Source: JADHUC01 sp964617665 (GTDB lineage: Bacteria > Planctomycetota > Planctomycetia > Pirellulales > Pirellulaceae). Taken from it: a stretch of DNA of 31,237 nt. The DNA is taken from positions 1 through 31,237 of the forward strand of contig CAZUAH010000108.1 in assembly GCA_964617665.1 (NCBI GenBank). The letters are read 5' to 3'. Every line of letters begins with the position of its first letter. Within the stretch, counting starts at the first letter, position 1. Shown in pieces: positions 24,601 to 30,610 of the stretch. The position numbers were made by a program, and so were the translations under genes. Under the pieces are notes generated by a model. The model was not told the DNA's origin. It worked only from the letters and a program-made list of their open reading frames with translations, and did no database searches.

Positions 24601-26499
24601 AGCGACGAGGCGACCATCTACCTGGCCGACGTTTACGCCGGTCCGGGTCTGAAAGGGTTTCCAAAGGGCTCGATCAAGCGGTTGCGAATCGGGTCCCACC
24701 ACTACCGATTCGCGGGCAACGGTGACACGCGAGCGTCGTCGTTGGAGGGCGGCTGGGACGTCAAGAAGATCCTCGGCACTGTGCCTGTGCACGAGGATGG
24801 ATCGGCCGTGTTCAAGGTGCCGGCGAATACGCCGATTTTCGTGCAGCCATTGGATGCCGAAGGCAAGGCTCAGCAAGTAATGCGAAGCTGGTACGTTGGC
24901 ATGCCCGGTGAAGTCGGCACGTGCGTTGGCTGCCACGAGCGTCAAAACGAGGGCCCGCCCAGCAAGTACACCGTAGCCGCATTTGACCGTCAGCCGGACG
25001 AAATCGAGCCGTGGCATGGTCCGACACGAGGGTTCAGCTTCGATCGCGAAGTCCAGCCGGTCCTGGACCGCCGCTGTGCCGGCTGCCACAACGGCGAACC
25101 GTATGAACGGGACGGGCAGACGGTCGCAATTGCCGACCTGCGTGCCAAACGGCTTGTGTGGGGCAGTGATGAACAGGCCAGCAGCGATGAGGAAGATCCC
25201 AACGCCAGGCCAAAGACACGGGACCTGCAGCCAAAGGAATATAGTCCGGCGTACGTGGCGCTGCAGCAATATGTGCGACGGCCGGGCTACGAGGGTGATT
25301 ATCACATGCCCAAACCGGCCGAATACAACGCCGACACGAGCGTGTTGGTACAGATGCTGAAGAAAGGGCATCACAATGTGCAGTTGACGGCCGAGGAGTG
25401 GGAGCGGCTGTACACCTGGATCGACTTCAACGTGCCGTACCCGGCTAATTGGCGCGAGAGCCATCGACCGCCGCGCGACGAACAGGTCGAACTTCGTGTG
25501 GCGTACAAGAAGCTGTTTGCCAACATAGACGATCACGACGAAGACCCGCTACCGCTGCCGCCGATCGCCAAGTTTGAACCTCCGCAACCAGAACCGACTC
25601 GACCCATCGCCCCGACGATCGACGGTTGGCCCTTTTCGGCCGAACAAGCCACACAAATGCAGAAGCTCGCCGGAATGGTGGATAGGGAACTAGATTTGGG
25701 CGGCGGCGTGACGATGCAGTTCGCATTGATCCCGGCCGGCAAGTTCGTCATGGGACAGGCCGATGGCTTTGCGGACGAGTCACCAACGTCGGTCGTCTCG
25801 CTCGCGCAACCGTTCTACATGGGACGGTTCGAGGTGACCAACGCTCAATACGCCTGTTTCAATCCGGACCACGACAACGGCGTGATCAACGAACGATGGA
25901 AGGACCGCCAACGCCGCGGCACACCGATCAACCAGCCGGATGTGCCGGTGGTGCGCATCACGTGGCAGCAAGCCATGGCATACTGCGATTGGCTGTCGGC
26001 CAAGGCAGGCGTTCGTTGTACGCTGCCGACCGAAGCGCAATGGGAATGGGCCTGCCGAGCCGGCACGGCTACGCCGCACCACGCGGGCGAGTTTGAGAGC
26101 GGTGTTACGCCGTTTGCCAACATTGCCGACGAGACGGCTCGTCGCTGGAACCACGGCCGCGCCGAAGACGGCTACAACGACGGTCGGATGTTCACGGTGG
26201 CGGGCGGCGGCTTCGCGCCCAACGCTTGGGGTCTGTACGACATGCACGGTAATGTGGCCGAATGGTGCGCTAGCAGCTACCGCCCGTATCCCTACGACGC
26301 CACCGATGGCCGCAACGACCCGACCGCACCAGATGCCAAGGTGGCCCGAGGCGGATCCTGGAACGATACACTCCGATTTGCCACCTCAGCATCCCGCTGG
26401 CGTTACGAGCCATACAAACCGGTCTACAACGTCGGCTTCCGTGTCGTGTGTGAAACGGAAGTGGCGAAAACGATCGTGGCAGCAGCGGACAGACAGTAG
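21613..26499 (+). CDS. HzsA-related c-type haem/propeller protein fused to a SUMF1-like domain
   Basis: This 1628-residue exported protein has a signal peptide (RIAVFCLMAVTMLLSASPGATC). Residues about 60-230 resemble a discoidin or F5/8-type sandwich. A region with GAWHVLGP (about 290-640) follows. Residues about 684-960 are a TolB/WD40-like propeller (MDLNWDGKRIVFSDG, HVMDADGANERRITF). Two c-type haem sites come next: CVGCH at 1104-1108 and CAGCH at 1155-1159, the second in a PSD1-like VQPVLDRRCAGCHNG. The propeller-plus-haem order is that of the hydrazine synthase alpha subunit and its widespread relatives. The final 260 residues (from about 1361) are a formylglycine-generating-enzyme-like fold: IPAGKFVMG, MGRFEVTNAQY, LPTEAQWEWACRAGT, LYDMHGNVAEWC and ARGGSW. 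The Cys pair after RGGS that serves true FGE is absent (NDTLRFATSASRW). Start 21613 follows AGGAGGAG at 21597-21604. Confidence 0.88.
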   Translation: MQRIAVFCLMAVTMLLSASPGATCSEEPKAVGDGIVMETEAWERTNEAFAKCNERIREYSSRNLLARRGVLVTVDPSNSLRSVHLLADGDAGIMGADGRVFVNGQPTVITYYLDEPKTITEVGLFSFNGDTRGNQDYEVRLANNAKNPGVVPEFAATPDLTTGPKIIGQDRGGYHSRFVRTDGKPLVSGQVDWVQFRIWRTYQGKVGDPARTTDPISAAVVIELEVLGAKDDIVTPTPEELAYREAMRNAPKQPELVEKDTWYETMIASREALHRWECLHDYLALPVFGVDLGAWHVLGPISAKSKDLAEIRKATEIDLSRKYEGANGKTVGWLERKDLKDWEINDLTNGSAMEKGNVVFLCRSIGLRRSVEQRELYVEACADKGTLTLLPQRRRLPLRSPLGRLQGGSELTGEPGEYQLLMELKAGDAGQCRFCFMAQPDTSQPGAGSPGTRQNRRRQLYSQVRESFDGGADRLQMNWEAQEAIWENGRKRNLEDWLPCHAEVYLKPRYQAAIGRRVANLEQELASDEGVRAMALAGLRGGIAEHVKVMQGSIQADLTLEQLRGKYHQLALLEQAITTSGQVRSMRLAVEDQRGMFGDRYAQGGEYLKRIDSLEQRIASAWRDLLADKPDAFDDWCQLATSADDAGQQILLANPLLDFDKLLLVKGRTGFASNWGGPNRLGSDMVVLSPVHPDGEVTTIHQGNVSDMDLNWDGKRIVFSDGSAVWEIRADGTDLRRVSAEDPPVTHYDACYLPDGRIMCVSNACEQAVPCTGGANVGNIHVMDADGANERRITFDQDHNWNPTVMHDGRVLYTRWEYTDTPHYFSRLLFHMNPDGTGQMEYYGSNSYWPNSMYWPRPIPGHPTMISCVVSGHHGVSRSGELLLLDPARGRHEAQGAVQRIPGYGKKVEAITADQLVTEVWPKFAAPWPLADPSTDLGAGKYFLACVQHDRWSSWDLCLVDVFDNITPILSGGYMTPIPLRPRPKPPAIPSRLDPTSDEATIYLADVYAGPGLKGFPKGSIKRLRIGSHHYRFAGNGDTRASSLEGGWDVKKILGTVPVHEDGSAVFKVPANTPIFVQPLDAEGKAQQVMRSWYVGMPGEVGTCVGCHERQNEGPPSKYTVAAFDRQPDEIEPWHGPTRGFSFDREVQPVLDRRCAGCHNGEPYERDGQTVAIADLRAKRLVWGSDEQASSDEEDPNARPKTRDLQPKEYSPAYVALQQYVRRPGYEGDYHMPKPAEYNADTSVLVQMLKKGHHNVQLTAEEWERLYTWIDFNVPYPANWRESHRPPRDEQVELRVAYKKLFANIDDHDEDPLPLPPIAKFEPPQPEPTRPIAPTIDGWPFSAEQATQMQKLAGMVDRELDLGGGVTMQFALIPAGKFVMGQADGFADESPTSVVSLAQPFYMGRFEVTNAQYACFNPDHDNGVINERWKDRQRRGTPINQPDVPVVRITWQQAMAYCDWLSAKAGVRCTLPTEAQWEWACRAGTATPHHAGEFESGVTPFANIADETARRWNHGRAEDGYNDGRMFTVAGGGFAPNAWGLYDMHGNVAEWCASSYRPYPYDATDGRNDPTAPDAKVARGGSWNDTLRFATSASRWRYEPYKPVYNVGFRVVCETEVAKTIVAAADRQ

Positions 26500-26545
26500 C
26501 TGCGCTCGCCGTCGAGATTTCGCCTGAATATCCCTGATGTGCTGG

Positions 26546-26638
26546 GAGACATAAAGGTTGGAACGGCTGGCCCCATCGCCATTGGACTCACGACGCGGCG
26601 AGACGTAAAGGTTGGTACGGTTGAGACATAAAGGTTGG
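26546..26638 (+). repeat. Three direct repeats of GAGACATAAAGGTTGG
   Basis: Copies lie at 26546-26561, 26600-26615 (one mismatch, GAGACGTAAAGGTTGG) and 26623-26638. The similarity extends past the core: copies 1 and 2 continue AACGGCTG and TACGGTTG. Start-to-start spacing is 54 and 23 nt. On the other strand the core reads CCAACCTTTATGTCTC. The spacers are not conserved, so this is not a CRISPR array. It could be a set of protein-binding sites or the remains of an interspersed element. Confidence 0.75.
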
Positions 26639-26647
26639 AGCACCAAA

Positions 26648-26665
26648 TGGCGCGACCTCGCGCCA
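26648..26665. repeat. Perfect 8-bp inverted repeat (hairpin or operator)
   Basis: TGGCGCGA and TCGCGCCA are separated by CC, giving a very GC-rich stem or an 18-bp palindromic site, 9 nt after the last direct repeat. No run of T follows, so it is not a standard intrinsic terminator. Confidence 0.55.
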
Positions 26666-26894
26666 GATAAGCAGTGCCGAGGCGGTTAGGCGAGTGTGCG
26701 CGGAGTCAGAGTGCACACCCCATTGACGATGGTCGACCTGTCGAGCGACGACGTCAGCCGCAAGCGAGGCCGTGTTGGCCACCGTGGTAGTAAGACCGTT
26801 CCGTCAACGAATCTGGCTGCGTGTGTGTTCGATAGGCCGGTCAGGGGTATAAGGTGGTGCCCGAATCAGCGCGGTGTAAGAAATGGGTATCAAA

Positions 26895-27467
26895 TCATCG
26901 ATTCTTCGCTTCGTACCGACAAACAGCATCATCGCGGTTTCCGGCTCGACGGTCTCTGGCAATCGCTTTCATCTGCCGGAGTCGTGCCGGTGCAGACTCG
27001 GCGGGGGTCGGAGCTTCGGGCACGCGTTGGAACTCCACGCCAGGCACGGAAGGGTGCCATACACGGCTGCCGTTTCGCTCAACCACCAGCGGACCACGAG
27101 AGAGGGATTGAAAGTTGTGCCGAAGCCGATCCGGGCCCCAACTGAATATGCACGCCACAGCCTCCGGCCTGCCTTGGCCAATCCAGAGGTACGTGAAGCC
27201 GTCCTCCGTCAAACGCGTGTTATTTGCCCAACGCAAAATTGGCTTTGACTGAAAAACAAGCGGCGTCTTGTCTTGCGTCTCTCGATACATCTTGTACTCG
27301 GCGGCGGAACGGCGGATCAACTCGCTCCAAGCCGTCTGCGTGGCGGAGTCGTCGGATTGCGCGGCCACCTGCTGAAGATTGACAGCCGCGAAGCTCATCC
27401 ACAGAAGGAACCTGACCAGAAGTCTCGCGACGATCCCACCTCGATTCGTCTGGATCCCGTCGGTCAT
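26895..27467 (-). CDS. Truncated copy of the three-member exported protein family
   Basis: This 190-residue protein has an N-terminal membrane or signal segment (LLVRFLLWMSFAAVNLQQVAAQ). The next 120 residues match the N-terminal two thirds of the two proteins encoded at 27723-29461: LWIGQGRPEA against LWLEENGRPA, VWHPSVPGVEFQRVPEAPTPA against LWTPTQPGVRWQAVPDAPIPA, and ARLRQMKAIA against GRLRQMRALA. It stops soon after, missing the 100-residue C-terminal part with RWELRLLPKP. After the LRQM motif the sequence becomes Arg-rich and unlike the paralogues, as expected of a deletion or frameshift. AAGGAG (27476-27481 on the minus strand) lies 8 nt before its ATG, so it may still be expressed. I do not know the family's function. 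It is divergent from the next gene. Confidence 0.62.
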   Translation of the reverse strand: MTDGIQTNRGGIVARLLVRFLLWMSFAAVNLQQVAAQSDDSATQTAWSELIRRSAAEYKMYRETQDKTPLVFQSKPILRWANNTRLTEDGFTYLWIGQGRPEAVACIFSWGPDRLRHNFQSLSRGPLVVERNGSRVWHPSVPGVEFQRVPEAPTPAESAPARLRQMKAIARDRRAGNRDDAVCRYEAKNR

Positions 27468-27564
27468 GACTCGTTCTCCTTCTAGACATTATCGCTTCAT
27501 CATCAATCGGTGCAAGCTCGCATGAATCCCATCGACTTCGCGCTTTCGCATCATGCGTGCTTTG

Positions 27565-27593
27565 TTGACGGATGCGTGTGCACAGTAGACAAT
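27565..27593 (+). promoter_or_regulatory. Sigma-70-type promoter for the two coupled paralogues
   Basis: TTGACG (27565-27570), a 17-nt spacer and GACAAT (27588-27593) lie in the 255-nt divergent region. Transcription would begin near 27600, about 120 nt before the start codon at 27723. The -35 box is strong and the -10 box moderate. Confidence 0.45.
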
Positions 27594-27722
27594 CAAATCC
27601 GTCTGGAAGACAGGTAGGCCTAGACGGTACCCAATACCAATAACCCGTGGGGGCAATCTGCATTCACCCTATGCGTTGTTCGTGATTGGCAGGGGGTGGC
27701 ATTGAGAGACGAGGGCTACAGC

Positions 27723-28625
27723 GTGCAATACTCGTATCGGTTGATCGTGGCGTACGCGTTCATCGCGTCGCTTTGCGCCCCTACGCCACTGCTGGCCGAT
27801 CCGGCGGAATCAGCGGATGCGGCAGAAGGGTTGGTGGAAGTCCGGAAGTACTGGCTTGATATATGCACGGATCACGCGGACGCCTACGAGATCTTCCCGA
27901 CCGGTAAACCGGAGAACGAATTCAAGCGGCTACCAAAGCCCATTTTCGGTCACACGCAACGCCACAGCGAGAGGAATCGCGCTGGGCAGTATGGTCTGGT
28001 GTTTCTCTGGTTGGAGGAGAACGGTCGGCCGGCGGTTGTTGGCACCGTCCTGGCGACCGCGTTACGCGACCGGGAGCCGGCGCAGCGCCGCATGGCACAC
28101 GTTATCGAGTCTTTGTCGTCGGCACCGTTGACGGCTACTTGGCGCGGACAAGAACTTTGGACGCCCACACAGCCTGGCGTTCGTTGGCAGGCTGTCCCGG
28201 ATGCTCCGATTCCTGCCCGCTCCGGCGTGGGGCGCCTTCGACAGATGCGAGCACTGGCTGGGGAGTTCCAGTCGCACAGCATTGACGGCAAGGGCGGCCG
28301 GTGGGAGTTGCGCCTGCTGCCCAAACCTGTATACGACTACGATGTGAAGGCCGCGGCATCAGCCGTTGGAGGCGCGCTGTTCGTCTTCTGCGAGGGAACC
28401 GACCCCGAGGTGTTTCTGGCACTCGAAACGCGGCAGACTGACGACGGTCCTCGGTGGCACTTCGCATTTGCGCCATTCTCCAACTATGAACTGCACGCAA
28501 GTCATGCCGGCAAGGAGGTCTGGACCGTTTCCCGTCGTCCCAACAGCGTGCCAAAGACCAGTCCGCGTTGGGTGACACGCGGAATCGAGTACGTTCCGGA
28601 ACCCGGTACCAGAGACACGCCATGA
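27723..28625 (+). CDS. Exported protein of an unrecognised three-member family (copy 2)
   Basis: This protein is about 300 residues with a signal peptide (LIVAYAFIASLCAPTPLLA-DP). Blocks shared with its two neighbours are LWLEENGRPAVVG, LWTPTQPGVRWQAVPDAPIPA, GRLRQMRALAGEFQSH, RWELRLLPKPVYDY (28299-28340) and ALETRQTDDGPRWHFAF. The blocks suggest a compact beta-rich protein with many Trp, Arg and Pro, exported to the envelope. I do not recognise a catalytic motif or known family. Start choice is uncertain: GTG 27723 has GAGGG (27711-27715) upstream and begins the signal peptide cleanly, TTG 27702 follows AGGGGG, and GTG 27696 has no room for a ribosome site. The stop overlaps the next ATG (ATGA at 28622-28625). 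Confidence 0.75.
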   Translation: MQYSYRLIVAYAFIASLCAPTPLLADPAESADAAEGLVEVRKYWLDICTDHADAYEIFPTGKPENEFKRLPKPIFGHTQRHSERNRAGQYGLVFLWLEENGRPAVVGTVLATALRDREPAQRRMAHVIESLSSAPLTATWRGQELWTPTQPGVRWQAVPDAPIPARSGVGRLRQMRALAGEFQSHSIDGKGGRWELRLLPKPVYDYDVKAAASAVGGALFVFCEGTDPEVFLALETRQTDDGPRWHFAFAPFSNYELHASHAGKEVWTVSRRPNSVPKTSPRWVTRGIEYVPEPGTRDTP

Positions 28626-29461
28626 CATACACGATTCTGATCGCGGTCGTCACGGGCGCCGCGGGGCAGTTGGATCAGACAGAAAATGCAGGACAACGAG
28701 AGATCTCGCTCTGGCGGAAGGCTTTCGAGCGCCAAGCGAAAGAGTATGTGATCACAGCAATCGACGAACCTGCGAATGCGTTTCAACTTGTGGAGAAGCC
28801 GGTCTTTCTCTGGAACCAACCGCTACGGCAACAGTTCACCCAGATCGGCTCGGTCTACGTCTGGCTCAGGCCGGATGGTCGTCCGGGCGCGATCGGAACG
28901 CTCTACTGCTGGAAGATGCCGGACGAACACTGGTCTTTGTCGCATGAGTTTCTCTCCCTCGCGAGTGCCCCACTGAAGACGGTCTTTCGGGGACAGGCGT
29001 TTTGGGCACCGACGAAACCGGGTCTGACGTGGCGGTCGGTTCCAGGTGCTCCACCTCCGGCTGCGTCGCGACAGAGACAGCTATTACAGATTCGGCAACT
29101 GGCTCGCAGATTCCAGGCACACCTAGTCGATAGAAAACGCGACCGCTGGGAGTTGCGACTGTTACCGAAACCGCTGTACGACTATGCCATCGAAGATGGC
29201 GAAACAACGCTGGCCGGTGCCCTCTGCGCCATGTGCGTAGGCGTGGATCCCGAATTGTTGCTGGCGATCGAAGCGAGACAGACGGACGAAGGCGCACAGT
29301 GGTATTACGCCTGTGGCGCATTGGCCGGTTTGGAGCTTCACGTCCGTTTCCAGGACAAGCAGGTATGGAGTTGGCCGATGACGCCTCCCGGCGGTGACCC
29401 GGGCAGGATCTATTGGCGAAATCGAATCACCGCCGAGGCGCATCTCCCCGCAGACGAATAG
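28622..29461 (+). CDS. Exported protein of the same unrecognised family (copy 3)
   Basis: This 279-residue protein is translationally coupled to copy 2 by the ATGA overlap. A short hydrophobic start (MTYTILIAVVTGAAG) is a probable signal peptide. The shared blocks appear in the same order: VWLRPDGRPGAIG, FWAPTKPGLTWRSVPGAPPPA, LLQIRQLARRFQAH, RWELRLLPKPLYDY (29144-29185) and AIEARQTDEGAQWYYA. By eye, identity to copy 2 is moderate, so this is an old duplication, not a recent one. A frame start at 28568 lies inside copy 2, and ATG 28622 is preferred because of the coupling. An ECF sigma factor gene begins 105 nt downstream in the same direction. The role is unknown. Confidence 0.78.
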   Translation: MTYTILIAVVTGAAGQLDQTENAGQREISLWRKAFERQAKEYVITAIDEPANAFQLVEKPVFLWNQPLRQQFTQIGSVYVWLRPDGRPGAIGTLYCWKMPDEHWSLSHEFLSLASAPLKTVFRGQAFWAPTKPGLTWRSVPGAPPPAASRQRQLLQIRQLARRFQAHLVDRKRDRWELRLLPKPLYDYAIEDGETTLAGALCAMCVGVDPELLLAIEARQTDEGAQWYYACGALAGLELHVRFQDKQVWSWPMTPPGGDPGRIYWRNRITAEAHLPADE

Positions 29462-29566
29462 GACCGCGAGAGAAATGCCGACGGCGCCGTTCGTAGATGT
29501 CTGGTTCTCGGGCGATTTTCACAGAAACCGCGGGATGAAACCAACTCTGGCGGCGACTGATAGGTA

Positions 29567-30085
29567 GTGAAAGGCGAAGCCCACAACGCGAGCGGGCAAG
29601 TGGAGGCCGAGCGGCTGGAGTGGTTGCTGAAGCGCCACGCGGCAGTGCTTGAGTTGTACGCCCGGCAGTTCTGCCGATGTGCCGACGACGTAGTGCAGGA
29701 GGCCATCATCGAGTTGGCCGCCCGCCCGGAGGCACCGCAGGACGACGTGGCGTGGCTTTTCGGAACCGTGCGGCACAAGGCGATCACGGCTGCCCGCCGC
29801 GAGCAACGCCGGAAGCGGCGCGAGATCCGAGTGGCCGAAGAGAGCCCCGAGTGGTTTGCGGGCCTGGCCGAGCAGAGCGTCGACGCCCAGATTGCCGTAT
29901 CGGTCCTCCACACATTGCCAGAAGAGCAACGGGAAGTAATCGTGGCCCACGTCTGGGGCGGCTTGAGCTTCCAACAGATCGCCGGGCTTGCAGGAACCTC
30001 CGATAGCACCGCGCACCGGCGATACCATGCCGGGTTGGCCGCCATCCGCAAGAAACTGAGGGTGCCATGTCCCAAGAACGAATAG
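29567..30085 (+). CDS. ECF-type RNA polymerase sigma factor
   Basis: This 172-residue protein has the ECF layout. Region 2 lies at about 20-85, with CRCADDVVQEAIIELA and WLFGTVRHKAITAARREQRRKRRE. A linker follows, then region 4 at about 110-165: LHTLPEEQREVIVAHVWGGLSFQQIAGLAGTSDSTAHRRYHAGLAAIRKKL, the helix-turn-helix that reads the -35 box (given here as the span, with the HTH in its second half). The length is normal for the family. The start is GTG 29567 with a weak ribosome site. Its 3' end overlaps the next gene by 19 nt, the usual arrangement for a sigma factor and its anti-sigma partner. The signal it senses is unknown. The three-copy family upstream is a possible target or sensor. Confidence 0.9.
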   Translation: MKGEAHNASGQVEAERLEWLLKRHAAVLELYARQFCRCADDVVQEAIIELAARPEAPQDDVAWLFGTVRHKAITAARREQRRKRREIRVAEESPEWFAGLAEQSVDAQIAVSVLHTLPEEQREVIVAHVWGGLSFQQIAGLAGTSDSTAHRRYHAGLAAIRKKLRVPCPKNE

Positions 30086-30558
30086 ACGAGAATCTGGTGT
30101 CGGTGGAAGAGATCCTCCGATCGGTCGATCCGGCTGACAGCAGCTTGGACTTGTCGCAAATGATGTACTTGGCCGGCCGAGCATCAGCGACGGCGGCCTC
30201 GCGTCGTCGGGCTCGGCGGACCGGGTGGATTTGGCCGGCTGCGACCGTGGCATCGCTCCTGTTGGCAGCGATATTCGCCTTGGCATGGACGGCCTCAGGA
30301 GATCACGAAGTAGTGGAACGGATCGTTCTGGTCGAAAAGGAGGCACCTGCGCCCGTATTGGAGGAACCGATAGACGTGTCCACGGATCCGGAAGTGCCCT
30401 GCGACCCGTGGCTGAACTATGCCAGAGACTGCCGGATCGTCATGAGCCGAGGCGTGGAAGGGCTGCCGGAGCTGGACTTGAGGCCGATTGCCGATCCCGG
30501 CTCGCCGCCCTGGGATCCCCTTCACGAGGCGACGCTGGACGCCCGTCCGGAGGGCTGA
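30067..30558 (+). CDS. One-TM protein, probable anti-sigma factor for the upstream ECF sigma
   Basis: This 163-residue protein has an N-terminal cytosolic part (1-53) that is acidic then Arg-rich (SRRRARR at 45-51), a single membrane helix at about 54-76 (WIWPAATVASLLLAAIFALAW) and a periplasmic tail rich in Glu, Pro and Asp. The topology and the 19-nt overlap with the sigma gene fit a membrane anti-sigma factor. I see no HxxxCxxC zinc motif, so it is not a ZAS-type anti-sigma. The tail has two Cys (PCDP, DCRI) that could be redox or structural. The assignment rests on position and topology, not on a recognised domain. A WD40 gene begins 52 nt after its stop. Confidence 0.72.
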   Translation: MSQERIDENLVSVEEILRSVDPADSSLDLSQMMYLAGRASATAASRRRARRTGWIWPAATVASLLLAAIFALAWTASGDHEVVERIVLVEKEAPAPVLEEPIDVSTDPEVPCDPWLNYARDCRIVMSRGVEGLPELDLRPIADPGSPPWDPLHEATLDARPEG

Positions 30559-30610
30559 CGGTGGTTCCTTCTTGGTGTCCTGTTGACGCGATTTCATCTG
30601 GGAGGTTGTC

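Larger units (their letters stand above)
26500..26894. other. 395-nt gene-poor region with direct repeats and a hairpin
   Basis: No supportable gene was found here. It contains the three 16-nt repeats and the inverted repeat listed separately. Short frames cross it on both strands but lack a Shine-Dalgarno, a domain or coding-like composition. It separates the end of the HzsA-like gene from the truncated end of the minus-strand paralogue, a plausible site of past rearrangement. Confidence 0.6.

Noticed and set aside
21613..26499. Anammox metabolism, suggested by the HzsA resemblance
   Set aside because: Only one HzsA-like protein is present, fused to an unrelated domain. There is no beta/gamma partner, hydrazine dehydrogenase or other anammox gene nearby, and such relatives occur outside anammox bacteria.
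26546..26638. CRISPR-like array
   Set aside because: Only three 16-nt copies with unequal spacing of 38 and 7 nt between them, and no cas genes.
26696..27145. A 149-codon plus-strand frame across the gene-poor region and the truncated copy
   Set aside because: It overlaps, on the opposite strand, a frame with clear paralogues and lacks a ribosome site.
29481..29490. Palindrome ACGGCGCCGT before the ECF sigma gene
   Set aside because: Ten GC-rich bases with no extension of pairing on either side are expected by chance in this DNA.
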